Positions 39,163 through 48,693 of a DNA stretch of 64,000 bases are shown here, in pieces; position 1 is the first letter of the stretch, and each line of letters opens with the position of its first letter. The notes beneath the pieces are model-generated. The model worked only from the letters and a program-made list of their open reading frames with translations. It searched no databases and was not told where the DNA came from. Source of the DNA: Pseudomonadaceae bacterium (GTDB lineage Bacteria > Pseudomonadota > Gammaproteobacteria > Pseudomonadales > Pseudomonadaceae); the NCBI GenBank assembly GCA_019745275.1, contig JAIETJ010000037.1, forward strand, positions 1 through 64,000, given 5' to 3'. Made by a program: the position numbers and the translations under genes.

Positions 39163-40818
39163 TTAGCCGCCTACTGCGCTCAGTTCAACCCTATTACGCC
39201 CAGCATTTTTAGCGGCGTACATGGCGCTGTCGGCCGCGCTCAAGAGTTGTTCAAGGCTCTGGCCTTGCGCCGGCCAGAGCGCTAAACCGATCGAAACAGT
39301 AATGGTTTGCGGACCGTCACGCGTATGCAACGGCGTACTGGCCAGTTCACGGCAAATCGACTGTAAGCGGCTGAGCGCCACTGCCGCATCGGCACCCGGC
39401 ATGATCAACACAAACTCCTCGCCGCCAATGCGAAACAACGCATCGGAGCTGCGTAAATGACCACTCAACTGCGCCGCCAAGGCTTTCAGTACGTCATCAC
39501 CGACCAAGTGCCCAAAGCTGTCGTTCAGCGCTTTAAAGTGGTCAAGATCGAGCATGGCCAACGCTAGGTTGTGATTGTCACGCTGGGCATGAGCACGTTC
39601 GCGCAAAAAGAATTCGGCCAAATATCGCCGGTTGTACAAGCCCGTGAGCGGGTCGCGCAGGGCTTGCTCGCGCAATTGTTCATGCAGCGCCGAAATAGTC
39701 TGCAAGCGCTCCTCGCTAACACTCAAAGCGGCTACCAGCTTTAGCTCGCTTTGATGCGACTCAGTGACATCGCGCAGATAGAGCATCTCGCCAAGAATCC
39801 GATTGCCGCTGTGTAAGCGGCGCTCGATATTGCGCCGACGTACCTCGAGATAACGCGCGGGGGTATCCAGCGTCAGTAGCTGAGCTCCCTCAGCACTGCC
39901 CGGCTGCTGCAACATTTCAGCTAAGGCGCGCCCGAACACCGGCCAAAGGCGTAACTCTCGGCCTTGCCAATTCGCACCTGAGCCGGCCAGTTGCAGCGCC
40001 GCTGGGTTGGCTTCAATCACCCGCTGCTGGGGATCCAGAACCAACACCGGATCAAGCAAGGCTTCGAGCAAAAGATGCCGCGCCACTGGCAGCACATCGA
40101 ACAAACGTACACCGACAATCAGCCAACCAAAAGCCAATAAGGTCAAGGCAAAACTGAACGGGGTAGGGTCAAAGCCAAACAAGGTCACACCGACGCCGAC
40201 ATAACTCAAATTGGCCGACCATGGCAGTAGGGTCAGCAATACAAAGGCTAAATAATGTTGGCGATACAAGCCCTGATTTTGCTTGGCGGCGCGCAACACC
40301 ACCGCAAAGCAGAACAGCATAAGCAGATAGACATAAACGGCGGCGGCAAAAAACAACGGACCGTGCTCATAACGAATGGGCGCGCCTAACTGTGCAGAAA
40401 CAGGCCCACTGCCGGCACCATAGAACCAGCCATGCCAAGGATTGCTCAACGCCAGCAGCCAACAAACCCCAGGTGCAAGCGTCAGACTGAAGACCTGACG
40501 AGCAGGCAGGGATTGACTGTCGCTGTTAACGTACTGCCAGAGAAACACCGCCCAACAGGTTGGCACGCTCATGATCCCCGGCCAAGCCATAGCGGCCCAA
40601 AACATTTTGCACTCGGCGCCCTGCACGGCAAGTTCTAGGGCGGCGCTTAAAAGCCACCAGAGCATCCCCAGGTGCATCACAAAAAAGCTGTTCCGCCCTG
40701 GAAAATAGCGCTGCTGTAAAATCCAACGCGACAACCAAAGCACGCCCAGCCAGACCAGCAGGGTGAATACTACCGGTGCCGAGAGGCTCCAGCCCGCGCT
40801 GCAACCACTCACCGCCAA
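39163..40818 (-). CDS. Membrane diguanylate cyclase with 7TM sensor, PAS and GGDEF domains
   Basis: This 551-residue protein has seven or eight N-terminal transmembrane helices (about 10-245), as in the histidine-kinase N-terminal 7TM family. A PAS domain (about 250-370, LLDPVLVLDPQQRVIEANPA) and a GGDEF domain follow (RDPLTGLYNRRYLAEFFLRE; active site RIGGEEF). RSSD five residues before GGEEF matches the c-di-GMP inhibitory I-site. It probably makes c-di-GMP in response to an unknown membrane ligand. It lies upstream of and parallel to estA, 143 bases away. Confidence 0.92.
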   Translation of the reverse strand: MAVSGCSAGWSLSAPVVFTLLVWLGVLWLSRWILQQRYFPGRNSFFVMHLGMLWWLLSAALELAVQGAECKMFWAAMAWPGIMSVPTCWAVFLWQYVNSDSQSLPARQVFSLTLAPGVCWLLALSNPWHGWFYGAGSGPVSAQLGAPIRYEHGPLFFAAAVYVYLLMLFCFAVVLRAAKQNQGLYRQHYLAFVLLTLLPWSANLSYVGVGVTLFGFDPTPFSFALTLLAFGWLIVGVRLFDVLPVARHLLLEALLDPVLVLDPQQRVIEANPAALQLAGSGANWQGRELRLWPVFGRALAEMLQQPGSAEGAQLLTLDTPARYLEVRRRNIERRLHSGNRILGEMLYLRDVTESHQSELKLVAALSVSEERLQTISALHEQLREQALRDPLTGLYNRRYLAEFFLRERAHAQRDNHNLALAMLDLDHFKALNDSFGHLVGDDVLKALAAQLSGHLRSSDALFRIGGEEFVLIMPGADAAVALSRLQSICRELASTPLHTRDGPQTITVSIGLALWPAQGQSLEQLLSAADSAMYAAKNAGRNRVELSAVGG

Positions 40819-40945
40819 CCGCCCATTAAGTTAGCGGCCTGATGGTCCAGCGCAAGCGACAAAAAATGTTTCATCGGTACAGCCATCCCTAGCAAAGCTA
40901 CTTAATTGGTCAGCTTATACACCGACATGAGTGCTTAATCCTAGC

Positions 40946-42340
40946 TCACGATTTTGCCGGTGCCGCCCGCAGCAAGCTCAGCGCCATCAACACCAGCAAA
41001 CCGACGCCCAGTAGCAACACCGCCCACAAGCCGATGCGCTTCCAATCGGGGCCACTGGCGACGCTTGCTACGACGACGGGAGAGTCGGGAGTCGTAACCG
41101 CACTACTGACCGTCGCCAGCCCCAGCCGACTCAAGCGCTCCGGTTGAAAGCCCGGGATCAACGTAGTCAACGCCAGGTTGGCGGCCTTGGCGCCGGCATT
41201 ACCTAAGGCCAAGGTGTAGGGCGGCGTGCCACGGGCGAGAAACACCAGTTCGGTGGCGCGCATACCCACTTGTAGTTGTGGCGCTTCAGTGCCCAAACCT
41301 CCGCCGCGCTGGTCGACGACTAGTTTGAGCTGCTGCACGGGCGCACCATACAGCTCGATGACGTTTTGCACGGACTCAACCTCCGGCTTACCTGTCTGCG
41401 GCAAGCGATACAGCAAGCTACGGCTGAGCAGCTGCCATTGCACCTTGCCATCGCGGCGCCCGTAGAGCTGCACCGGTGCCAAGGTATTGGTCTGCGGCAG
41501 ATTGATTTTGAATCGCTCCAGCGGCAATGCCAGCGGTAAATCCCAGATAAATTCGCCGCTCTTGACGCTGTTTGGCACGAGCACCGCCGACCACGCCATA
41601 GGTGCTGGCAGGCTGTCACTGGTACGGCTGAATAGTTGCGCCTCGGTCAGAGCCGGAGCTTGCTGCGGAGCGAGCCAAAGCAAGCGCAAATAGCGTGCCC
41701 GCTCACCGGGCAGCTGGACGCTGCGCTGCTCAAGCTGTTCGTCGGCAAACGACATACGGGCAATCTGTCCCTGCCCCCAACTCTGCCAATGTTGCAAGTC
41801 ATCGCTGGCCTCGATCGAGAAGCTCTGAAAGCCCTCGGCATCACCACTCCAATTCAGCTGGAGTTTTTCCAACGGCGCAGCGATTACACTGGCATCCAGT
41901 AACCAGCCGCGCAATTGTTCTTCAGCCGGTGCGGCTCCGCTCGGCGCCGTCACTTCAACCAAGGTGCCACTGCTGTTGCGCTGCACACGAATGCCAGAGG
42001 CATCGAGGGGGGCATCTTTAGGCCCGCGCAAGGGGAACCACTTAACCGCCGTTTGCTGGATTTTTTCGCGTTCCTCGGCACGCCCCAGCGTTAGCGCATA
42101 GGCCTGTGCTTGGCCTTGCGCGTTAAACACCCGAGCATCGCGTAAATCGGCAAATTGCGCGGCAAAATGCAACGTCATCGGCAGCTCTAAGCGGTACCAA
42201 GGCCCCTCGCCGCTGAGTGTCAATGGCACTTGGCTGCGAAAATCTGCAGGTGCGTCTTGCGCGCTAGCCAGCGGCGCCAGCAGGCTGAACGCCACGGCCA
42301 CAAGGCTAATCCAGCGCCCCGACAAAGAGTTCTGACTCAT
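40946..42340 (-). CDS. DUF3999 family membrane-anchored exported protein
   Basis: This 464-residue protein has a signal peptide (about 1-28, LVAVAFSLLAPLASA) and a large periplasmic beta-rich part. A segment containing FSIEASDDLQHWQSWGQG resembles discoidin-like beta-sandwich domains. One C-terminal transmembrane helix (IGLWAVLLLGVGLLVLMALS) precedes a short basic tail. No catalytic motif is visible. Its start overlaps the stop of the DUF2339 gene by 4 bases, the usual pairing of these two families. Confidence 0.88.
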   Translation of the reverse strand: MSQNSLSGRWISLVAVAFSLLAPLASAQDAPADFRSQVPLTLSGEGPWYRLELPMTLHFAAQFADLRDARVFNAQGQAQAYALTLGRAEEREKIQQTAVKWFPLRGPKDAPLDASGIRVQRNSSGTLVEVTAPSGAAPAEEQLRGWLLDASVIAAPLEKLQLNWSGDAEGFQSFSIEASDDLQHWQSWGQGQIARMSFADEQLEQRSVQLPGERARYLRLLWLAPQQAPALTEAQLFSRTSDSLPAPMAWSAVLVPNSVKSGEFIWDLPLALPLERFKINLPQTNTLAPVQLYGRRDGKVQWQLLSRSLLYRLPQTGKPEVESVQNVIELYGAPVQQLKLVVDQRGGGLGTEAPQLQVGMRATELVFLARGTPPYTLALGNAGAKAANLALTTLIPGFQPERLSRLGLATVSSAVTTPDSPVVVASVASGPDWKRIGLWAVLLLGVGLLVLMALSLLRAAPAKS

Positions 42341-45300
42341 GATTTGACCTGCTCTAATTCAGGCTCCGCACGCCGGGGAGGTAGCGGAGCAAAGTAGCCT
42401 ACGATCAGCAGCAACACGCCGACCCCAATAAACGAAACGATGCGAGCCAAGCCGCCTTGATTACCCAGCTCGATAAACAACAACTTGGCCACTACCACGG
42501 CGATTAACGCCGCGCCGATCAGCCAGAGTTCGCGGCGCACATGGCGATGACCAACGATCATCAGCGGCAAGGCGATCAGGGTCCAGACAATCGACAGGCC
42601 GGCTTGCACCAGCATGGAGTCGAGCAGTGCCGACAGCTCGTATGGCACCGAGCCCCAGTGATGCGCAGCGCGAAACACTGCCGCGGTAAACAAACTGAAC
42701 AGCGCCACACCGGCAATACACTGCGCCCACCAATCGGCCCGCTGCGCAGTCCAGCCCAGCTGCGGCAAGCCGCTGCGCAACCACTGGCAGGTGCCGAATA
42801 AGGCAAACAACAAGCCCAACTCCAGCGGGTTAATCAACGGCAGATACGGCAAGGGCTCGGCTGCGCCATCGCTGGCGATATTGGCCAAGCCAAACCAACC
42901 CAGCATCAGCGCCGCCAAAGGCGCAGCCGCCAGCACGCGGTACTCCCGCAGGTATGCTGTGAATGGCCAAGGCAGTCGACTGAGCCGCGTTTGCGGCTGA
43001 GCCATTAACCATAAATAGCCACTTGGCAGCAGCGCCCAACCCAGCCAGCGCCAGGCGTTGTAATGCTCGGCCAACTGCGCCAGCAGGTAGCGCAACTCCA
43101 GCGCCAGCAGGCCCAACAACAACCAACAGCCCAGCACATGTGCCGCACTGACTGCGCGCCGTGGCAACAAATTGGGCAATTTGCGCAACAGACCAAGGTG
43201 CACGGCAAACAGCAGCGTCCAAGCCAACCAGGCAAAGTTCGCGGCGGGGTGCCAATCGCTGCGCCACGCCAGCGCCAACAAAAGCCCGGCCACGGGAATC
43301 AATAAGCTGCTGACTCGCGCCAGAGCCCGCCAGTCGCTACGCAAGGCGCACAACGCCGCCAGCGCCACGCTGACGGCCAACGTCAGCAGTAACAGCGTGG
43401 TCTGCAACTCGGCAGACGCAAAGCGCAGCACTTCGCTGACCCAGGCCAAGGCCCACCAACCTACGCCCCACACCAATAACAATTGCGACAAGCGCTCAAG
43501 ACTCAAGCGGCCCAAGTCGCCAGCGGCCTCGCGACGCACCACCTGATGCAACCGCCAAGCGCCCACTAGGGCGGCCAAACCCAGCACCAGCGGCGTCCAG
43601 AAGCCGCCATGCGCCAATGGCTTGAGCCCCTCACTGGCCAAAGGCCCGAGCAGCACCGGCCCAGCCAGCAGAAACGCCGCGCCGCCGATCACTTGCAGCA
43701 GCAAACCGAAGACAAAACTGGCGCGCTGTTGCAAGTGCAAACTCAGCCAGATGATCAGCAAGCCACTGCCCGCCCACACCGCGCTCGCGGTCTGCCACGG
43801 CAGCACGAACAACACCGCCAAGTTGATAAATACCAAGCCGACCAACAACACCACTGACAGGCTGCGCAGCAGTCGCACATCGCTGCGCACCAGCTGATCA
43901 CGCGCCGCCAACAGCATCCCACCGATCAGCGCCAAGCCAATCAGCGAGGCGGTCATTAGTCCACGCCAACCGGCGCTGAACACCCCAGCGCCGGCGCCCG
44001 TCGAACCCTCCAATTGCGCCAGAAACACCACACCACCGAGCAACTGCACGGAGAAGGCAGTGAATAGAAAACTGCGCTCTTGCAAGCGCAAACCAGCAAA
44101 CAGGGTCACCAGACCGGCCAGCGACCAGATGATGGCGGTGGCTTCTGCGCCGAAGCACAGCGGCGCGATCAAGTACAGGAAGCCCAGACCTGTGCAGGCC
44201 AGTACCGGCAACAGGCGCCGCTCCCAGGCGGCCGTGGCATCGGCCGGCGCTTGGCGTAACTGCCAGTAGCTGAACAGCAGGCTGCCGAGCATCAAAGCGC
44301 CCAGCGGCGGACCGGCGAGCAAGCTGTCCTGGCCATGGCTAAGCTCAGTAACAAAGGCCAACACAGCCGCAGTTTGTAGCAACAAAGCGAAGATGCGCGC
44401 CAAGGGCCTGCGCTGATGCAGGCCCAGCCAGTAGATAGCCGAACCCTCCACCGCCCAGACAGCCGAGGTCCAGCCGGCGCTTAGACCGAGCGGAATCGCG
44501 AGAGTGCCGAACACCACGCCCAAGGCGATACAGGTTTCGACCAACAGCAAGGCACGCTCGCCAGTGCGCCCAGCCAACAGACGCGCCAGCCCCATGTAGA
44601 ACAACCCCAGCGCCAGCGCACTGAAGGCGGCGGCAAACTCCAGATGCTGAATGACGGCGTACTGCAAACCAAAACCAATCAGCGGTGGACCAAACAACAC
44701 ACTGCCATCGACATAGTCTCCCTGACGCGCCGACCAGCGCAGCAACTCGGCCCGCTCGACAGGGGCGGCCAGCGCCTCGCGCAACTTGCGTCGAGCAAAC
44801 AACAGACCGATGCCGACATACATCAAGAAAAACAGCACCAGAAACGGCTCGGTGCTCCACAGTAGCTCTGGCGTGTAAGAGCGCAGCCCCCACGCAAAGC
44901 CAATCCCGAAGGTGCCGACAAAACCGATCAGGTTGAGCACGCGCCAGGCTTTAAACCAAGCAATGGCTAAAATTCCGCTGTTGAGCAGAATGAAATAGGA
45001 AAACAATGCAACATGGTTGCCGGCACCGGTCGAGGTCAAAATCGGCGCGGCAAAACCACCCAACGCTGCCGCTGCCGCCAACCCCAGCGCATCTTGAGTG
45101 ATGGCTAAAATGGCCGAACAGACGGTGATCACCACCAGCAAGCTCAGCGCCTCGGTGGAACTTAGCAGCGGATGCAGGCGCATTGCGGCAAACACCGTCA
45201 GATATAGCACGGCAATCCCGGTGCCTTGCAGCATCAAGCCGTAGTTGGTGTTGCGCAGCCGCAACCACCAACCCAGCCCGAGTAAGGCCACCGCCGTCGC

Positions 45301-45969
45301 CGCCACCCCGGCATAACGCACTTGCACCGGCACTACCATGCCTTCAGTGGCGTAGCGCAGCAAAAAGGCCAAACCGAGAAACAACAGCACCACCCCCACA
45401 CGCAGCACCGTATTGCCGCCAAACAGCCAAGCCTTGGCCTGAGCAATGGCCCGCTCAATAAGCGATGGCTCACGGGGCTTGCGTGGTGACGGTGGTGCGG
45501 CTGGACGGGGCGGCTGTGGCGCCCAAACCTGCGCCGGCAACTCACGACTCGCCGGCAACGGCTCAAGCACTGGCAACTCCCAGACCAACTCGCTGTCAGC
45601 GGCGGCCTCAGAGGCCTGCGACTCGGGCAACTGCCACACCAGACCATCGTCCGCGTCGACTTGCGCAGCGCTATTGGTAAGCGCTACAGCCTCGGCGGGT
45701 TCGGGCGTGACCGGCGTAACGCTAGGCGGAGCAGGCGCGCCCGCCTCAACCCCGAGTAAGCGCTGATGAATGGCCGCAGTGCCCTGCTCGAAGCGCTCGG
45801 CAAACGCCTGCAGCTCTTTGCGTAAGGCGCTTTGTTCAAACTCCAGAGCGCGCACCTTGAGCGCTTGGCCCAACGCCAAACCGATCAAACCACCAAAAAT
45901 AGCGCCGCTGAGCGACTCGTCGGAGGCCGCACCAACTATTAAGCCGGCCAGCATGAAAATCCATTGCAT
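42337..45969 (-). CDS. DUF2339 family polytopic membrane protein
   Basis: This 1210-residue protein begins with a short membrane hairpin (Gly/Ala-rich, about 1-35), then a coiled coil (40-70) and an acidic Pro/Ala-rich linker (70-170). At least 25 hydrophobic helices follow to the end. The first core block contains NTVLRVGVVLLFLGLAFLLR, typical of DUF2339. The linker carries the repeated motif LVWQLPE and LVWELPV. Function unknown; it is the first gene of a two-gene unit with DUF3999. Confidence 0.9.
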   Translation of the reverse strand: MQWIFMLAGLIVGAASDESLSGAIFGGLIGLALGQALKVRALEFEQSALRKELQAFAERFEQGTAAIHQRLLGVEAGAPAPPSVTPVTPEPAEAVALTNSAAQVDADDGLVWQLPESQASEAAADSELVWELPVLEPLPASRELPAQVWAPQPPRPAAPPSPRKPREPSLIERAIAQAKAWLFGGNTVLRVGVVLLFLGLAFLLRYATEGMVVPVQVRYAGVAATAVALLGLGWWLRLRNTNYGLMLQGTGIAVLYLTVFAAMRLHPLLSSTEALSLLVVITVCSAILAITQDALGLAAAAALGGFAAPILTSTGAGNHVALFSYFILLNSGILAIAWFKAWRVLNLIGFVGTFGIGFAWGLRSYTPELLWSTEPFLVLFFLMYVGIGLLFARRKLREALAAPVERAELLRWSARQGDYVDGSVLFGPPLIGFGLQYAVIQHLEFAAAFSALALGLFYMGLARLLAGRTGERALLLVETCIALGVVFGTLAIPLGLSAGWTSAVWAVEGSAIYWLGLHQRRPLARIFALLLQTAAVLAFVTELSHGQDSLLAGPPLGALMLGSLLFSYWQLRQAPADATAAWERRLLPVLACTGLGFLYLIAPLCFGAEATAIIWSLAGLVTLFAGLRLQERSFLFTAFSVQLLGGVVFLAQLEGSTGAGAGVFSAGWRGLMTASLIGLALIGGMLLAARDQLVRSDVRLLRSLSVVLLVGLVFINLAVLFVLPWQTASAVWAGSGLLIIWLSLHLQQRASFVFGLLLQVIGGAAFLLAGPVLLGPLASEGLKPLAHGGFWTPLVLGLAALVGAWRLHQVVRREAAGDLGRLSLERLSQLLLVWGVGWWALAWVSEVLRFASAELQTTLLLLTLAVSVALAALCALRSDWRALARVSSLLIPVAGLLLALAWRSDWHPAANFAWLAWTLLFAVHLGLLRKLPNLLPRRAVSAAHVLGCWLLLGLLALELRYLLAQLAEHYNAWRWLGWALLPSGYLWLMAQPQTRLSRLPWPFTAYLREYRVLAAAPLAALMLGWFGLANIASDGAAEPLPYLPLINPLELGLLFALFGTCQWLRSGLPQLGWTAQRADWWAQCIAGVALFSLFTAAVFRAAHHWGSVPYELSALLDSMLVQAGLSIVWTLIALPLMIVGHRHVRRELWLIGAALIAVVVAKLLFIELGNQGGLARIVSFIGVGVLLLIVGYFAPLPPRRAEPELEQVKS

Positions 45970-46259
45970 GCGCTGAGTTCCAAGATCAAATGATTGAAAG
46001 AAACACCTGCTTCCCTGCCAAACCGCCAGCCGCCTGTGGCAGACGACCAGCCCAAAGCAAAACGACTGACCAGTATAGAGTCAACCCGTTTTCACTGACA
46101 AAGACGAGTGCACAGTCCGGCATCGACACATAAAACGGCATTTATGCACTTATTAACCAACAAACCGGCCAGATGGTCGTTCATAAAGGCGCAGACATCG
46201 CTATCATCGCGCGCCGAGCACGCTCACCTTCCGAGTCTCACACACAGGTACACAGCGAC

Positions 46260-46655
46260 ATGAGTAAGTTATTGATCGTCGGTGCAGATTTAGACCGTAC
46301 CGATACATGGATCAAATACGAGCGCACCATGTGCGGCAGCTGCGTATCGTCGTGCTGCACCATGCCGGTCGAAGTGCGCTTTAACGACCTGCTACGCATT
46401 GGTCTGGTACAAGAGTTCGAGCGCAGCGAGCCGCGCAAAGACATCGCCAAGCGCCTGCAAAAAGAAGGCATCGTCGAGCGCTACAACCAGAAGCAAGAAA
46501 TCTTCACCTTGGTGCGCATGGGCAATAACGACTGCCTGTACCTAGACCGCAAGAGCCGCCTGTGCACCATCTACGACCTGCGCCCAGACACCTGCCGCAA
46601 CCACCCAAAAATCGGCCCACGCCCGGGTTTCTGCGCCTTTAAGCCGAAGCTGTAA
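46260..46655 (+). CDS. YkgJ-family cysteine-cluster protein
   Basis: This 131-residue protein carries eight cysteines in a metal-binding pattern: MCGSCVSSCCTMPVEV, then NDCLYLDRKSRLCTIYDLRP, DTCRNHPKIG and PGFC. The pattern matches the YkgJ (UPF0153) zinc/iron-chelating family. It has no signal peptide. The start MSKLLIVGADLDR is preferred; the open frame extends 29 codons upstream. The 290-base gap before it, up to the DUF2339 start, holds no other gene I can support. Confidence 0.85.
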   Translation: MSKLLIVGADLDRTDTWIKYERTMCGSCVSSCCTMPVEVRFNDLLRIGLVQEFERSEPRKDIAKRLQKEGIVERYNQKQEIFTLVRMGNNDCLYLDRKSRLCTIYDLRPDTCRNHPKIGPRPGFCAFKPKL

Positions 46656-46683
46656 TCGCCCCGCGACTAACCCGCACGCAATA

Positions 46684-46717
46684 AAAAAGCCCCGCGCATG
46701 CACTGCCGGGGCTTTTT
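46684..46717. terminator. Bidirectional terminator between the YkgJ-family and phosphoethanolamine transferase genes
   Basis: AAAAAGCCCCG and CGGGGCTTTTT form an 11-bp inverted repeat around a 12-base loop between convergent genes. Confidence 0.9.
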
Positions 46718-46734
46718 GTTTCAGTTGCCGCTAT

Positions 46735-48480
46735 TTACTGCTGGGCCAAATCCGCAGGTTTGCTCTCAACCGCCACCACCTTAGGTTTGATCAGGCTGAA
46801 ATCGATCAGCGACTTGGGCTGATACGGATCGCCGATTATCAGCGGGCGCACCTTAAAGTCGGCACTCACCAGGCTCTTGCTGGTGTCCAACTCGGCAAAG
46901 CTTAATCCGGCCAAATTAGCCCAGGTGTGAATCAGGTTTGCGCTGCTGTAGGGCCGACTCAGCGCCGTCGTATAGTCAGCCGGGTTGTTGGCCCGCCACT
47001 GCTCGGAGGTCCAGAGCATAAAGGGAATGGTGTACATCGGTGCCGTAGGTTTGCCCTCGTTACGGCCGAGCACGCTGCCCTCGGGCGAATCAAACACCGC
47101 CTCGCCGTGATCAGACAAATACAACAGGAAGCCATTGGGCTTAGTCGCGGCGAAATTTTCAATCAAGCTCGCCACCACAAAGTCGTTGTACAACACCGCA
47201 TTGTCGTAGCTGTTGTAGGTCGGCAACTGATCATCCGTCACCCAAGCTGGCACACCTTGACGGTCGTTAAACTGGTCAAACTCGGCTGGGTAGCGGTACT
47301 TGTAGCTCATGTGGGTGCCGAGCAAGTGAATGATGATTAGCTTGCGCGGCGCGGCATCGCCCAAGATCTTATTGAACGGCGCTAACACATCGCCATCGTA
47401 CTGCCGGGCATCCTGATTGAGGTTGTTATTCAGGTACACCTGCTCATCGGCCTGCTTTGAAAAAGTTGTCAACATGGTGTTGCGCTTGGTCATGGTCTGC
47501 TGATTGGTAATCCAGTAGGTCTTGTAACCAGCCTGCTTCATCATATTCATGATCGACGGAGTGGTCAGATACGCATCCGGGTTTTTCTCATCAGCAAAGG
47601 TCAGCACCTGCTGCAACGCTTCAATGGTGTAGGGGCGCGGCGTAACCACGTTGTCGAACACCGCCAATTGCTCACGCAACTTATCCAGTTTTGGCGTAGT
47701 CGCGCGCGGATAACCGTACAGGCTCATGCGTTGACGATTAGTTGATTCCCCCAAAACCAACACCAAAGTGCTGGGGAGATCGACATGTTTATCAAGCATG
47801 TTTTGCAACGGAGCAATTTTGGCGTTATCTGCCAGCAGTAGCTGCATATCGCTGAGTTGCTCCAGGTATTTACGGTACCCCACCACTAACTGCCACGGCA
47901 CAGCCGGCTCAACCCGCGCCTCAAACTTCTCCAGCGCCTGCTGTAATGTAGGGCGCTTTTGAATTTGCTTGGCCAGCGGATACACCAGCACACCCACGAA
48001 AATGGCCAAACTCAAAAGTAGTGCTTGTTTGCGCGAAAAACCTAACGGGCGCACCCGCCTCCACAGCAACCAAGCGCCAAAGCTGTAGGCCAGATACACC
48101 GGCACCATCCACCAGGCAAAGTACTGGGCAAAGTACTCGCTGCTCTCGGCAATATTCGATTCAAACATGATAAAAATCACGCTCTGCGAAAACTGCTGAC
48201 CATAGATACAAAAATAGCCCAGACCAACCAGCGAGCTCAGCCACAGCACCACACCGACAGTACCGGCAATGGCACGCGCTTTAGAGGGAAACAGCAACAC
48301 CGGAATCAGCCAGATGGTGCTCATCAACAAGGCTTGGCGAAAATTCTCAAACCCGCTGGTGCCGGTTAGCTGGATCAGTAAATGGGTGACCCCGGAGAAG
48401 TACCAAAAAAACAGGAACAACCAACCAAGGCCAGCCCAATCCATACCCTGCCGGCCTTTGGCCTGTGCTATCGCTTGCAT
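46735..48480 (-). CDS. Phosphoethanolamine transferase (CptA/EptA-type sulfatase family)
   Basis: This 581-residue inner-membrane enzyme has five N-terminal transmembrane helices (about 15-175) and a periplasmic alkaline-phosphatase/sulfatase domain. The nucleophile Thr is in LVLGESTNRQRMSLYGYPR; other zinc ligands lie in YLSDHGEAVFDSPEG. It transfers phosphoethanolamine to lipid A or LPS core; sequence cannot decide which. The GESTNRQRMSLYGYPR segment favours the CptA/EptC branch. It is flanked by terminators, so it is transcribed alone. Confidence 0.88.
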   Translation of the reverse strand: MQAIAQAKGRQGMDWAGLGWLFLFFWYFSGVTHLLIQLTGTSGFENFRQALLMSTIWLIPVLLFPSKARAIAGTVGVVLWLSSLVGLGYFCIYGQQFSQSVIFIMFESNIAESSEYFAQYFAWWMVPVYLAYSFGAWLLWRRVRPLGFSRKQALLLSLAIFVGVLVYPLAKQIQKRPTLQQALEKFEARVEPAVPWQLVVGYRKYLEQLSDMQLLLADNAKIAPLQNMLDKHVDLPSTLVLVLGESTNRQRMSLYGYPRATTPKLDKLREQLAVFDNVVTPRPYTIEALQQVLTFADEKNPDAYLTTPSIMNMMKQAGYKTYWITNQQTMTKRNTMLTTFSKQADEQVYLNNNLNQDARQYDGDVLAPFNKILGDAAPRKLIIIHLLGTHMSYKYRYPAEFDQFNDRQGVPAWVTDDQLPTYNSYDNAVLYNDFVVASLIENFAATKPNGFLLYLSDHGEAVFDSPEGSVLGRNEGKPTAPMYTIPFMLWTSEQWRANNPADYTTALSRPYSSANLIHTWANLAGLSFAELDTSKSLVSADFKVRPLIIGDPYQPKSLIDFSLIKPKVVAVESKPADLAQQ

Positions 48481-48641
48481 CTATATTCCTCCACCGGGCA
48501 ATCAAAAATGGCTAAACATCAAACATTACAACCCACCAACCATGCACTGGCGGGCAATTTTGCCGCATATCTTAGCCATGCGCATGTGAAAACCGTGTCT
48601 GAACCAAGCAGACCTGTGCCTGCCGCATTTCGCCCAATAGC

Positions 48642-48679
48642 AAAAAGCCCCCGCCATCGAGGATGGCGGGGGCTTTTTT
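48642..48679. terminator. Strong terminator downstream of typA
   Basis: A near-perfect 17-bp inverted repeat (AAAAAGCCCCCGCCATC with its complement) around a 3-base GAG loop, A-run on one side and T-run on the other. It lies 15 bases after the typA stop on the minus strand. Confidence 0.92.
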
Positions 48680-48693
48680 AAGCGCAGTACGAG

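Noticed and set aside
45970..46259. Possible small RNA or promoter in the 290-base gap between the DUF2339 and YkgJ-family genes
   Set aside because: I could not find a convincing promoter-terminator pair or conserved fold by eye.
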